Source: Streptomyces bluensis (GTDB lineage Bacteria; Actinomycetota; Actinomycetes; Streptomycetales; Streptomycetaceae). From it: DNA of 64,000 nt. Location of the stretch: positions 1,054,001-1,118,000 of the forward strand of contig NZ_BMVM01000001.1 of assembly GCF_014650715.1 (NCBI RefSeq). The letters are read 5' to 3'. A model generated the notes under the pieces. That model was given only the letters and a program-made list of their open reading frames with translations. It made no database searches and was not told where the DNA came from. The translations under genes and the position numbers were made by a program. Positions 17,947-26,024 of this stretch are shown in pieces. Positions within the stretch are counted from its first letter, which is position 1, and each line of letters begins with the position of its first letter.

Positions 17947-17976
17947 AACGTATGTGTCGACATAGTGACCGGTCAA
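17947..17976 (-). promoter_or_regulatory. Promoter of the oxidoreductase-PmoA-cupin operon
   Basis: On the minus strand, TTGACC (17976-17971) and TACGTT (17952-17947) are separated by 18 bp and read toward the oxidoreductase gene. The match to the housekeeping sigma consensus is moderate, but the LacI-type operator immediately downstream supports it. Confidence 0.5.
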
Positions 17977-17992
17977 CACCACCGACGCCCTG

Positions 17993-18051
17993 ACCGGACA
18001 GACCGACCAGACAGACCGACCAGACAGAGCGACCGGACAGAACGACCAGAC
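17993..18051. repeat. 13-bp tandem repeat, about 4.5 copies
   Basis: Four and a half imperfect copies of ACCAGACAGACCG, differing at two or three positions. It lies between the oxidoreductase promoter and uppP, outside any gene. Copy number is likely to vary between strains; no function is evident. Confidence 0.8.
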
Positions 18052-18217
18052 CTCGGACCGTGCCCGTTACCCCGAAGCCCATACCGGGGGACGCCCCCGT
18101 GACAACCCTGTCACCGGAGGACGCTACGCTGCCCCTCAACACCCGTGATCAGCCCGCCCCGCGGGCACGGCGTGTCCGTCGGCCCTCCCACGAGCAGCGC
18201 TTGGACCACCTAACTCC

Positions 18218-19093
18218 ATGTCTTGGTTTGAATCCCTCATCCTCGGACTCGTCCAGGGGCTGACGGAGTTCCTCCCCATCTCCTCAAGTGCGCACCTGCG
18301 CCTGACCGCCGCGTTCTCCGGCTGGGAGGACCCCGGTGCCGCCTTCACGGCGATCACGCAGATCGGCACGGAAGCCGCGGTGCTGATCTACTTCCGCAAG
18401 GACATCGTGAACATCATCTCGGCGTGGTCCCGCTCGCTGGTGAACAAGGAGATGCGCAGCGACCACGACGCCCAGATGGGCTGGCTGGTGATCATCGGCT
18501 CCATCCCGATCGGCCTGCTCGGGGTGACGCTCAAGGACCAGATCGAGGGTCCGTTCCGCGATCTGCGCATCACCGCCACGATGCTGATCGTCATGGGTAT
18601 CGTCCTCGGCGTGGCGGACCGGCTGGCCGCCCGCGACGAGACGGCCGGAAAGCACCGGGTACCCAAGCGGCGCAAGACGCTCGACCAGCTGACCGTCCGG
18701 GACGGCCTGATCTACGGCATCTGCCAGGCCATGGCCCTCATCCCGGGCGTCTCCCGCTCCGGCGCCACGATCAGCGGCGGCCTCCTCATGGGCTACAAGC
18801 GTGAGGCCGCGGCCCGCTACTCCTTCCTCCTCGCCATCCCGGCGGTGCTCGCCTCCGGCGGCTACGAACTGAAGGACGCGATGGAGGGCGGCCACGTCGC
18901 CTGGGGCCCGACGCTCTTCGCCACCTTCATCGCGTTCGCGGTCGGCTATGCGGTGATCGCCTGGTTCATGAAGTTCATCTCCACCAAGAGCTTCATGCCG
19001 TTCGTCTGGTACCGCATCGTCCTCGGAGTCGTGATCATTGTGCTGGTGAGCGCGGGTGTACTGAGCCCTCACGCGGCCGAGTCGGCGGGCTGA
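18218..19093 (+). CDS. uppP: Undecaprenyl-diphosphatase (BacA/UppP)
   Basis: Integral membrane phosphatase of 291 residues that recycles undecaprenyl pyrophosphate to the monophosphate lipid carrier for cell-wall synthesis. It also confers bacitracin tolerance. The two family signatures are intact: LTEFLPISSSAH (residues 16-27, with the catalytic Glu) and PGVSRSGATIS near residue 176. Length and about eight helices match the family. The ATG at 18218 starts MSWFESLILG. A perfect hairpin terminator follows. Confidence 0.95.
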   Translation: MSWFESLILGLVQGLTEFLPISSSAHLRLTAAFSGWEDPGAAFTAITQIGTEAAVLIYFRKDIVNIISAWSRSLVNKEMRSDHDAQMGWLVIIGSIPIGLLGVTLKDQIEGPFRDLRITATMLIVMGIVLGVADRLAARDETAGKHRVPKRRKTLDQLTVRDGLIYGICQAMALIPGVSRSGATISGGLLMGYKREAAARYSFLLAIPAVLASGGYELKDAMEGGHVAWGPTLFATFIAFAVGYAVIAWFMKFISTKSFMPFVWYRIVLGVVIIVLVSAGVLSPHAAESAG

Positions 19094-19157
19094 TCCGGGG
19101 AAGCCGGTCTCCGGCTTCATTCATCTCCCCCTCTCCCGGCCCGGGGCTCATGACAGC

Positions 19158-19191
19158 GGCCCCCGCAGAGCACTTCCGCTCTGCGGGGGCC
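19158..19191 (+). terminator. Hairpin terminator after uppP
   Basis: Perfect 14-bp stem (GGCCCCCGCAGAGC / GCTCTGCGGGGGCC) with a six-base loop ACTTCC, 65 bp beyond the uppP stop. It also shields uppP from the degraded region to the right. Confidence 0.88.
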
Positions 19192-19339
19192 GTACCTATT
19201 CGCCGCCGAGACGAGGGTTGCGGGACCACCTGAGGGGTGTTCGGGGTCCGGAAGGGCCGCCCGTCAGCCATCAGGGCGGGCTCCGCAACGACCTGGCCGG
19301 CGAGGGCGTCGCCGCTGCGGCTCAGGGAGTTCGGGCGGT

Positions 19340-19412
19340 GGTCTGCCTTCGGGGGTGTTCATGACACCGGCGTTGTTGATCAGAATGTCGAGGTCGCCCT
19401 GCCAGGAGGCGG
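19340..19412 (-). pseudogene. Short-chain dehydrogenase remnant
   Basis: On the minus strand the stretch reads DLDILINNAGVMNTPEG, the unmistakable NNAG region of a classical SDR. The frame runs into unrelated Pro/Arg-rich sequence immediately afterwards, and there is no Rossmann N-terminus or YxxxK active site nearby. It is a fragment left by deletion or rearrangement. Confidence 0.75.
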
Positions 19413-19572
19413 TGAAGTGGCGGCCACGCTGACCGGGGCACTGGATCAGGCCGGCGCCTCCTTCGCCGACCGGCTCGCCGCGCTCGCACGTACTTACGTG
19501 TCCTTCGCGATGCGGGAGCGGCTGACGAACCCCGTGGACCGACCGGCTGACTGCCCGAACTCCGCATCGTGA
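19413..19572 (+). pseudogene. TetR-type regulator C-terminal remnant
   Basis: Plus-strand reading gives TLTGALDQAGASFADRLAALARTYVSFA and a short tail, resembling helices of a TetR_C effector domain (family members read similar to LRALARAYVRFA). There is no DNA-binding domain upstream; instead the antisense SDR fragment abuts it. This supports a collapsed regulator/dehydrogenase pair. The assignment is by pattern only. Confidence 0.5.
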
Positions 19573-19640
19573 CCAACCACATACCACACGAGTAGCGGCG
19601 CGGTAGCGCACTGTCAGTCCTTGGCCCTACGCTGGTCGGC

Positions 19641-19820
19641 ATGTCCCCCGATTCCATGACCCCTGGTTCCGTGCGGTCCGCTGCCGACTTAAACGAGCAG
19701 ATCCGAGCACTGTGGATGCGCGCCGGCGGCTCGCTGTCGGCACAGGAGCGGGCCGAGTACGAGTTGCTGGTCGTCAAGTGGGCGGCGGCGATACGCGGAG
19801 AGATCATCGAGGCGGCATGA
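19641..19820 (+). CDS. Small 59-residue protein with a TTA codon
   Basis: Short gene, ATG at 19641 to TGA at 19820. The product (MSPDSMTPGSVRSAADLNEQ...) has a disordered start and a helical remainder (LNEQIRALWMRAGG, ERAEYELLVVKWAAAIRGEI), with no recognised domain. Leu17 is encoded by TTA (19689-19691), the rare codon read only by the bldA tRNA in Streptomyces, which suggests developmental control. It ends 10 bp before the phosphotransferase gene, so the two are probably co-translated. Confidence 0.7.
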   Translation: MSPDSMTPGSVRSAADLNEQIRALWMRAGGSLSAQERAEYELLVVKWAAAIRGEIIEAA

Positions 19821-19830
19821 GGGGCACAGG

Positions 19831-20439
19831 GTGAGCGAGGCGTCCTGCCGGGAGTTCGACGCCGGGCATCCGGATCCCGGCGCCTCACGCGGGACCGTCA
19901 TCTTCCTGAACGGCACATCGAGTTCGGGCAAGTCGAGCATCGCCACCGAGCTGCTCCGGATCCTCGACGAGCCGTACTTCCACCTACCGGTGGACGCGTT
20001 CCACGCAATGCGGACACGTCAGGAGATACCACCCGGCCAGCTCACCACCGTTCTGCACAACACCTGGCGCGGCTATCACCGGGCGGTGGCCGGAATGGCC
20101 GCCGCCGGCAACAACGTCGTCATGGACCACGTAATGAGCGAGGAGTGGCGGCTGCGGGACTGTCTCGATCTCTTTGTGCCGCAGGACGTCGTGTTCGTCG
20201 GGGTGCGCTGCCCGCGCGACGAGGTCGAGCGGCGAGAGCGCAAGCGTGGTGACCGCCCAGCCGGTCTGGCCGTACGGCAGCTGGCGCAGGTCCACGCGCA
20301 CGGCGTGTACGACATTGAGTGCGACACCGGTCGCGCCGATCCCCACCAGTGCGCCCGCATCATCAAGGATTTCCTACCGCACCGGCCCATGCCCACGGCC
20401 TTCCAGCGGCTACGGGAGAAGAACTCCGACGCTTGGTAA
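19831..20439 (+). CDS. Chloramphenicol phosphotransferase-like kinase
   Basis: P-loop protein of 202 residues of the CPT family, which includes the S. venezuelae enzyme that O-phosphorylates chloramphenicol. The Walker A motif is NGTSSSGKSS (27-36). Asp55 in LPVDAFHAM sits where CPT has its catalytic Asp, and VRCPRDEVERRERKRGDRPAG is the family's LID region. The family also includes enzymes with unknown small-molecule substrates, so resistance is not proven. GTG at 19831 with GAGGGG six bases upstream, just after the TTA-containing small gene. Confidence 0.82.
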   Translation: MSEASCREFDAGHPDPGASRGTVIFLNGTSSSGKSSIATELLRILDEPYFHLPVDAFHAMRTRQEIPPGQLTTVLHNTWRGYHRAVAGMAAAGNNVVMDHVMSEEWRLRDCLDLFVPQDVVFVGVRCPRDEVERRERKRGDRPAGLAVRQLAQVHAHGVYDIECDTGRADPHQCARIIKDFLPHRPMPTAFQRLREKNSDAW

Positions 20440-20536
20440 GAGGAATCACGACGGAAGAGGAACGGGGATACACGTACACGCCGCCGCGCCCTGCACATCA
20501 TTACTACGCCGAACGGCTCCGAACGGCTGCTTTCTC

Positions 20537-20722
20537 TTACGGAACCCTGAACTCGATCTGGGTGATGGTCGGTCCGTCCCCGGTGACCTGGCCTTCGCCG
20601 ATCGCTTCACTCCAGGAGCCGTCCTGTTGGAGTTTCGCCAAAACCGCGGGGGAAAGACTGACGGTGATCTGGATGCCGCCCGCAGAAGCGGGGGCGCGGT
20701 CTATGCGGATTTCATGACTCAT
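20537..20722 (-). CDS. Hypothetical 61-residue protein
   Basis: Small open frame (MSHEIRIDRAPASAGG...TQIEFRVP) with alternating hydrophobic residues suggesting beta strands. No family was recognised. It sits in a locally AT-richer stretch (20.44-20.95 kb). The protein sequence is not low-complexity, which argues for a real gene, but no clear ribosome binding site is visible. Confidence 0.45.
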   Translation of the reverse strand: MSHEIRIDRAPASAGGIQITVSLSPAVLAKLQQDGSWSEAIGEGQVTGDGPTITQIEFRVP

Positions 20723-20953
20723 AGCGGCGACGTTACCCGCAACGATCGTTCCGGAAATGACGTTTGGAATTTTACCCAGGGTCGTTTAGTTATGGGACGG
20801 TCAGTCCGGTCTTGTCAGTAGAATTTCGATGCTGACGTGGCCTTTGCGCCAGGGTGGTCGGAGCACCCGCCCTCGTCACAGCACTCCGTTGCCACCGAAT
20901 ATCCCCCTGCAGGGCCCTTGGCGCGGCCCGCCTCCTCCCCCAACACTGAGCCG

Positions 20954-21433
20954 ATGACGCAGCGTGTAGATCTCGCTACCGTGATGGACAGGCTCGCCGT
21001 GGACGAGCTGATCACCGAGTACGCCGTGGCTGTGGACGACGGCGACTGGGAAACGTACCGAGGGTTGTTCGGCCCGGGCGGGCGCGCGGACTACCGCTCG
21101 GCCGGAGGCATCGAAGGGGACGCGGTCGAGGTCGCCGGATGGCTCGCCCGGAGCATGGAGTCGTTCCCCATGCGGCAGCACCTGATCGTCAACCGGCGCA
21201 TCCGCTTCGGCTCCCTGGAGCACGACACCGGCGACACCGCCCACGTCCAGGCGGACTACGTCAACCCGATGCGGTTCACCGGCCAGGACAGCGGATCCAC
21301 GGCCCCCGATTTCGTGTGCGGCGGCCGTTACGCCTTCGCCCTGGTGCGAACGTCCGAGGGCTGGAGGCTGCGCGAGGTGGTGGTCCGGGAAAAGTGGCGC
21401 CACTCGCCCGACCGGCAGCCCACCACGCCCTGA
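20954..21433 (+). CDS. SnoaL-like/NTF2-fold protein
   Basis: Protein of 159 residues with the cone-shaped alpha+beta fold of the nuclear transport factor 2 superfamily. LAVDELITEYAVAVDDGDWETYRGLF at the start and the closing GRYAFALVRTSEGWRLREVVV strand pair are typical of SnoaL_4 proteins. These include polyketide cyclases and dehydratases as well as many uncharacterised small-molecule enzymes. The ATG at 20954 gives MTQRVDLAT. No biosynthetic cluster is nearby, so the substrate is unknown. Confidence 0.82.
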   Translation: MTQRVDLATVMDRLAVDELITEYAVAVDDGDWETYRGLFGPGGRADYRSAGGIEGDAVEVAGWLARSMESFPMRQHLIVNRRIRFGSLEHDTGDTAHVQADYVNPMRFTGQDSGSTAPDFVCGGRYAFALVRTSEGWRLREVVVREKWRHSPDRQPTTP

Positions 21434-21611
21434 ACGACCCACCCGGCAGCCGCCCATCACGCCCTGAACGAACCCGACCCACCTTCGAGCGGCCCCTGAG
21501 CCACCCCGGAGCCACCCCGGAGTCACCTCCGACCTGGCCGGAGAGCACCTGTCGGAGATCGTCTGCCGCGCGCACACTGGAGGTACGCATCACCGGGGAG
21601 GGAGGCGCTCC

Positions 21612-23189
21612 ATGAAGATGCCCGATCGCTGGCTCGCCTCCCCGTGGCGGCGCGGACTGCTGGCCGTGTTGTCCGGGGCCCTGCCGATGCTCGCGTTCCC
21701 GGCGCCGTCCCTGTGGTGGTTCGCGTACGTCGCCCTGGTGCCCTGGATGCTGCTGGCCCGTTCGGCGCCCACGGGCAGGCGGGCCGCGTACGACGGCTGG
21801 CTGGGCGGTGTCGGTTTCCTGGTGGCCGTGCACCACTGGCTGCTGCCGAGCCTGCACGTGTTCATCTTCGTGATAGCGGCGCTGGTGGGCGTGCTGTGGG
21901 CGCCCTGGGGCTGGCTGGTGCGCCGGTTCCTGGCCGGTGCGCCCTCGGCCGGGCGGCTGGCAGCCGCGCTGGTCGTACTGCCGTCGGGGTGGCTGATGGT
22001 GGAACTCGTGCGGTCCTGGCAGGGACTGGGCGGGCCGTGGGGGCTGCTCGGGTCCAGCCAGTGGCAGGTGGAGCCCGCGCTGCGGCTCGCCTCGGTCGGC
22101 GGGGTGTGGCTGCTCAGCTTCCTGGTGGTGGCGGTCAACGTCGCGGTCACCGTGCTCGCCGCCGTGCGACGGCCCCGTGTTCTCGCGGTCGCCGGGCTCG
22201 TCGCGACCGTCGCCGTCACCTCTGCTGCCTGGGTGTGGTCGCCACGGCCCGACGTGGTCGGGCGGGCGCGGATCGCCGTGGTGCAGCCCAGTGTCATCGC
22301 GGGTAGCGGCAGCCCGGAGAAGCGGTTCGCCCGCGAGGAGGCCCTCACTCGCGGGCTCGCCGGGCGCGACCTGGATCTGATCGTCTGGGGCGAGAGCAGC
22401 GTCGGCTACGACCTCACCCACCGCCCCGACCTCGCAGACCGCGTCGCCGCCCTGTCCCGAGAGACGGGGGCGGACATCCTCGTGAACGTCGACGCCCGCC
22501 GCGCCGGTCACCCCGGCATATACAAGAGTTCGGTCCTCGTCGGTCCGCAGGGCCTCACCGGCGAACGCTATGACAAGATGCGGCTGGTCCCCTTCGGCGA
22601 GTACATACCCTTCCGTCCGCTCCTCGGCTGGGCCACCTCGGTCGGCAAGGCGGCGGGCGAGGATCGTATGCGCGGAACCAAACAGGTCGTCATGGAGGTG
22701 GGGCACGGCGGGCTGAAGGTGGGCCCGATGGTGTGCTTCGAGTCGGCGTTCCCCGACATGAGCCGGAATCTCGCACGGGACGGCGCCGATCTGCTGGTCG
22801 CGCAGTCCTCGACCTCCACCTTCCAGCACAGCTGGGCCCCCGAGCAGCACGCGTCGCTGGCCGCGCTGCGGGCCGCCGAGACCGGCCGCCCGATGGTCCA
22901 CGCGACGCTCACCGGCGTCTCCGCGGTCTACGGTCCGAGCGGCGAACGCATCGGGCCCTGGCTCGGCACGAGCGCCAGCACGGCAGCGGTGTACGAGGTG
23001 CCGCTGGCGGACGGTGTCACGCCCTACGCCCGGTTCGGCGCATGGCCGGTGCACGTGTCCGTGCTGGTGCTGATCGCGTGGGGCGCCGTCGAGGGCGGAC
23101 GGGCCGTGCGGCTCAGGAGGACATCTCCTCCACCACCCGCACCACCCGCTCGCACAGTTCGTGAGTCGCCAGTGCGTCACGGGCGCTGA
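21612..23189 (+). CDS. lnt: Apolipoprotein N-acyltransferase
   Basis: Membrane enzyme of 525 residues that N-acylates the lipid-modified cysteine of lipoproteins. An N-terminal block of about six helices is followed by a periplasmic nitrilase-like domain with the complete catalytic triad Glu261 (WGESSVG), Lys322 (YDKMRLVPFGEY) and Cys375 (MVCFES), then a final helix and a Pro/Arg tail. Streptomyces typically carry two Lnt paralogues; position suggests this is the Lnt2 type. The ATG at 21612 has a GGAGGGAGG ribosome binding site. The last 77 bp overlap the convergent oxidoreductase gene. Confidence 0.93.
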   Translation: MKMPDRWLASPWRRGLLAVLSGALPMLAFPAPSLWWFAYVALVPWMLLARSAPTGRRAAYDGWLGGVGFLVAVHHWLLPSLHVFIFVIAALVGVLWAPWGWLVRRFLAGAPSAGRLAAALVVLPSGWLMVELVRSWQGLGGPWGLLGSSQWQVEPALRLASVGGVWLLSFLVVAVNVAVTVLAAVRRPRVLAVAGLVATVAVTSAAWVWSPRPDVVGRARIAVVQPSVIAGSGSPEKRFAREEALTRGLAGRDLDLIVWGESSVGYDLTHRPDLADRVAALSRETGADILVNVDARRAGHPGIYKSSVLVGPQGLTGERYDKMRLVPFGEYIPFRPLLGWATSVGKAAGEDRMRGTKQVVMEVGHGGLKVGPMVCFESAFPDMSRNLARDGADLLVAQSSTSTFQHSWAPEQHASLAALRAAETGRPMVHATLTGVSAVYGPSGERIGPWLGTSASTAAVYEVPLADGVTPYARFGAWPVHVSVLVLIAWGAVEGGRAVRLRRTSPPPPAPPARTVRESPVRHGR

Positions 23190-24018
23190 GCACCCTGCCC
23201 GCGCGGACGGCGTCGAGGAAGGCGAGCACGGCCTGCTCGATGCCCCGCTGCCGGGCGACCGGCACCCAGTCGCCGCGCCGCCGCACGGTCGGCTGCCCCT
23301 TGTGGTCGATGACCTCGGCGAGGTTGACGACCTGGCGTTTGGTGTCCTGCCCGGACACCTCCAGGATCTCCTCGGCCGAGCCGCTCAGCCGGTTCATCAC
23401 CCCGAGCGCCGTGAAGCCGTCGCCGGACAGCTGAAGCACGACGTGGTGCAGCAGTCCCTGCTCGGCACGGGCCCGCACGGTCACGTCGTCGATGGGTCCG
23501 GGCACCAGGAAGCGCAGCGTGTCGACGACGTGGATGAAGTCGTCGAGGATCATCGTGCGCGGTGCCTCGGGCCGGCCGACGCGGTTCTTCTGCATCAGGA
23601 TCAGCTCGCGCGGGTGGTCCGCGCACTGTGCGTACCCGGGTGCGTAACGCCGGTTGAAGCCCACCGCCAGCCCGATGCCGCGCTCCTCGGCGAGTCCCAC
23701 CAGGCGTTCGGAATCGGCGAGATCGTACGCGAGCGGCTTGTCGACGTACGTCGGTACGCCCGCTTCCAGGAGCCGCGCGACGATCTCCGGGTGGACGTCG
23801 GTGGGCGCGTGGATGAAGGCCGCGTCGAGGCCCTGGGCGAGCAGGGCGTCGAGGTCGGTGTGCCGCTGCGCCGCGGGGAGGTGGAGGCTGTCGGCGACCC
23901 GGTGGAGTGTCGCGGGCGTCCGCGTCTGCAGGTGCAGTTCGACCCCCGGCTGGGTGCCGAGAACCGGCAGGTATGCCTTCCGCGCGATGTCGCCGAGTCC
24001 GATGCAGCCGACCTTCAC
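23113..24018 (-). CDS. Gfo/Idh/MocA family oxidoreductase
   Basis: NAD(P)-dependent oxidoreductase-like protein of 301 residues. It starts GTG at 24018 directly with the Rossmann strand VKVGCIGLGDIARKAYLP. The family's EKP signature is present as DKP in TYVDKPLAYD (near 95), and the catalytic-site His is probably in DFIHVVDTLRF. It is shorter than the oxidoreductase at 16588-17847 and not closely related. It lies 36 bp downstream of the FAD monooxygenase gene on the same strand, so co-transcription is likely. Its 3' end is antisense to the last 77 bp of lnt. Substrate unknown. Confidence 0.87.
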   Translation of the reverse strand: MKVGCIGLGDIARKAYLPVLGTQPGVELHLQTRTPATLHRVADSLHLPAAQRHTDLDALLAQGLDAAFIHAPTDVHPEIVARLLEAGVPTYVDKPLAYDLADSERLVGLAEERGIGLAVGFNRRYAPGYAQCADHPRELILMQKNRVGRPEAPRTMILDDFIHVVDTLRFLVPGPIDDVTVRARAEQGLLHHVVLQLSGDGFTALGVMNRLSGSAEEILEVSGQDTKRQVVNLAEVIDHKGQPTVRRRGDWVPVARQRGIEQAVLAFLDAVRAGRVLSARDALATHELCERVVRVVEEMSS

Positions 24019-24053
24019 AGGGATCTCCCGTCCAGTGTGTGCGGGGCGCAGGG

Positions 24054-25271
24054 CTACTCGTAGGGCTTCCGGGGGGTGCCGGCGCGTGCCTCGTCCGAAG
24101 CATACGGCGGCTGAGGCGGGCACCAGTCGGCGATCCCGTCGAAGCTCCGCAGGAGGAGGCCCGGCGCGGCCTTGGAGAGCGCGGCGACCATCGCGTCGCG
24201 TACGGCCGTGCCGACCCGGCCGGACATCATGGTGAGCCGGGCGGCCCCCACCGCCTTGCGGGCGATCTCCGTCGTACGGGGCAGCCGCGCGGCCGAGTAC
24301 GCGGCGAGGTCGCCGCTGTGGGCGGCGAGCACGATCGCGTCCTCGACGGCCTGGTTGCCGCCCTGGCCCAGAGTCGGCGGCATGGCGTGGGCGGCGTCCC
24401 CGAGCAGCGCCACCCGGCCGCGGTGGAAGGCGGGCAGCGGCTCGGCGATGTGATGGACGTCGTGGCGCAGTACGTCCTCGGGGCGCGCGGCAGCGATGAC
24501 CTGCGGGATCGGGTCGTGCCAGGTACCGAACCGGCGCACGAGTCCGGCCTGCTCGTCGTCCGGCGCGTGCCCTCCGGCGGGAGTCATGGCGGCGGCGTAC
24601 GCGTACACCCTGCCGTCCTTGAGCGGATGCGTGCCCCAGATGCGGCCCCTGCCCCAGGTCTCGTGCGAGGCCACGGTGCCGGGGTGCAGCCCCGGTACGG
24701 GGATGACGACACGCCACGTGGTGAACCCGGCGTAGACGGGGCCGGGATGGCCGGGGAAGAGCACACGGCGTACGGCGGAGTGGATGCCGTCGGCCGCGAC
24801 GACGAGGTCGGCCTCCAGTTCGCCGTCGGGCGTGCCGACACGGGCGGGCCGGTCCGGGCCGCCGGGGTCGGCGAGGGTCGCGGGGACGGACACCCGTACG
24901 GCGTCCTCGGGGAGCCGGGCCGCGAGCCGGTCGATGAGCGCGGAGCGATGGAGCAGGACGAGCGGTCCGCCGAAGCGTTCGGCCACGGCGGCGGCGTGGG
25001 CGCGCGACAGCCAGCGGCCGCTCGGTGTGCGCACTCCTCCATCGCCCTGCCAGGCGGCGAGGCCACGGATCTCCTCGCCGAGTCCGATGACGTCGAGGGC
25101 GCGCAGGGAGTTGGGGGCGAGGGAGATCGCGGCACCCACGGGTTCCAGCGAGCGAGCCCGCTCCAGGACGGTGACGTGCCAGCCGCTGGTGTGCAGGGCC
25201 ACCGCCGCGGTGAGCCCTCCGATGCCGCCTCCGACGATCACGGCGTGGGCCCTGCCGCGCTGCTGTGCCAT
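24054..25271 (-). CDS. FAD-dependent monooxygenase
   Basis: Group A flavoprotein monooxygenase of 405 residues related to p-hydroxybenzoate/salicylate hydroxylases. It has the dinucleotide motif VIVGGGIGGLTAAVAL (11-26), the NAD(P)H/FAD motif VVAADGIHSAVR near 158, and the second FAD motif GRVALLGDAAHAMPP near 293. It hydroxylates an aromatic or similar compound with NAD(P)H and oxygen. The ATG at 25271 is preceded by AGGAGGAG. It is divergent from a TetR regulator, with two palindromic operators between. Confidence 0.9.
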   Translation of the reverse strand: MAQQRGRAHAVIVGGGIGGLTAAVALHTSGWHVTVLERARSLEPVGAAISLAPNSLRALDVIGLGEEIRGLAAWQGDGGVRTPSGRWLSRAHAAAVAERFGGPLVLLHRSALIDRLAARLPEDAVRVSVPATLADPGGPDRPARVGTPDGELEADLVVAADGIHSAVRRVLFPGHPGPVYAGFTTWRVVIPVPGLHPGTVASHETWGRGRIWGTHPLKDGRVYAYAAAMTPAGGHAPDDEQAGLVRRFGTWHDPIPQVIAAARPEDVLRHDVHHIAEPLPAFHRGRVALLGDAAHAMPPTLGQGGNQAVEDAIVLAAHSGDLAAYSAARLPRTTEIARKAVGAARLTMMSGRVGTAVRDAMVAALSKAAPGLLLRSFDGIADWCPPQPPYASDEARAGTPRKPYE

Positions 25272-25355
25272 GGCTCCTCCTCGTGCATTCCAAACCGGCG
25301 AACGGTCACTGCAGCTGTCACTGCCATCTGTCACTACAGCTGCCACTACAGCCGT

Positions 25356-25371
25356 TACTACAGCTGTAGTA
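25356..25371. promoter_or_regulatory. 16-bp perfect palindrome, probable TetR operator
   Basis: TACTACAGCTGTAGTA is perfectly palindromic. Degenerate half-sites (CACTACAGC, CACTACAGC-like) repeat with a 12-bp period in the 24 bp to its left. It lies between the divergent monooxygenase and TetR genes, 33 bp centre-to-centre from a related site at 25390-25403. Confidence 0.75.
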
Positions 25372-25389
25372 GCACTCCCTCTCGACCGT

Positions 25390-25403
25390 ACTACAGGTGT
25401 AGT
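25390..25403. promoter_or_regulatory. Second TetR-type operator
   Basis: ACTACAGGTGTAGT has six-base arms ACTACA/TGTAGT identical to those of the palindrome at 25356-25371 with a different centre. It ends 21 bp before the TetR start codon, in position for autorepression. Confidence 0.7.
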
Positions 25404-25424
25404 CCTGGAGGTAGGTTTGATCCC

Positions 25425-26024
25425 ATGCCCGTACGCAGCCCCGGCCCCTCCCGCGCCGATCTCATCGCCGACGCCGCCCTCCTCCTGCTCGCCGAGCGCG
25501 GGATGCGCGGCCTCACCCACCGGGCCGTCGACGAGAAGGCGGGGCTCCCGCAGGGCTCGACCTCGAACCACGCGCGCACCCGTCAGGCACTGCTGGAGAC
25601 CGCCGTGCGGAGACTGGCCGAGCGGGAGGCCCAGGTGCTCACACCGGACGAGATGCCGGCCGCCCAGGACGGGCGCGACGGGGTCGACGGGCTCGTGGAC
25701 GGGCTCGCTCTCGCCCTGCACCGCTACCTGACCGGTCACCGTGACCTGCTGGTCGCCCGTTACGAACTCGCCCTCGAAGCCACCCGGCGGCCCGGACTGC
25801 GGGAGTTCTACGACGCGGCCGGGAAGCGGTTCCGTGATCCGCTGACCGTGCTGGTCACCGAGGCGGGTTCGCGGGACCCGGCGCGGCACGTGCTGTCGCT
25901 GGTGGCGTTCTGCGACGGGATGCTGTTCTCGTGCGTCGCGGGATCGTTCCACACGGCCGTGCCGACCCTGGACGAACTGCGGAAGGGATTCCGCGAGTTG
26001 ATGAGCGGGATGCTGCGCCGCTGA
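25425..26024 (+). CDS. TetR/AcrR family regulator
   Basis: Regulator of 199 residues. The N-terminal helix-turn-helix (about 10-55) contains LLLLAERGMRGLTHRAVDEKAGL followed by the recognition helix PQGSTSNHARTRQALL, the style seen in TetR proteins with a TetR_C ligand domain. The remaining 140 residues are helical. It is divergent from the FAD monooxygenase and is expected to repress both itself and that gene through the ACTACA/TGTAGT palindromes. The ATG at 25425 is preceded by GGAGG at 25408-25412. Confidence 0.88.
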   Translation: MPVRSPGPSRADLIADAALLLLAERGMRGLTHRAVDEKAGLPQGSTSNHARTRQALLETAVRRLAEREAQVLTPDEMPAAQDGRDGVDGLVDGLALALHRYLTGHRDLLVARYELALEATRRPGLREFYDAAGKRFRDPLTVLVTEAGSRDPARHVLSLVAFCDGMLFSCVAGSFHTAVPTLDELRKGFRELMSGMLRR

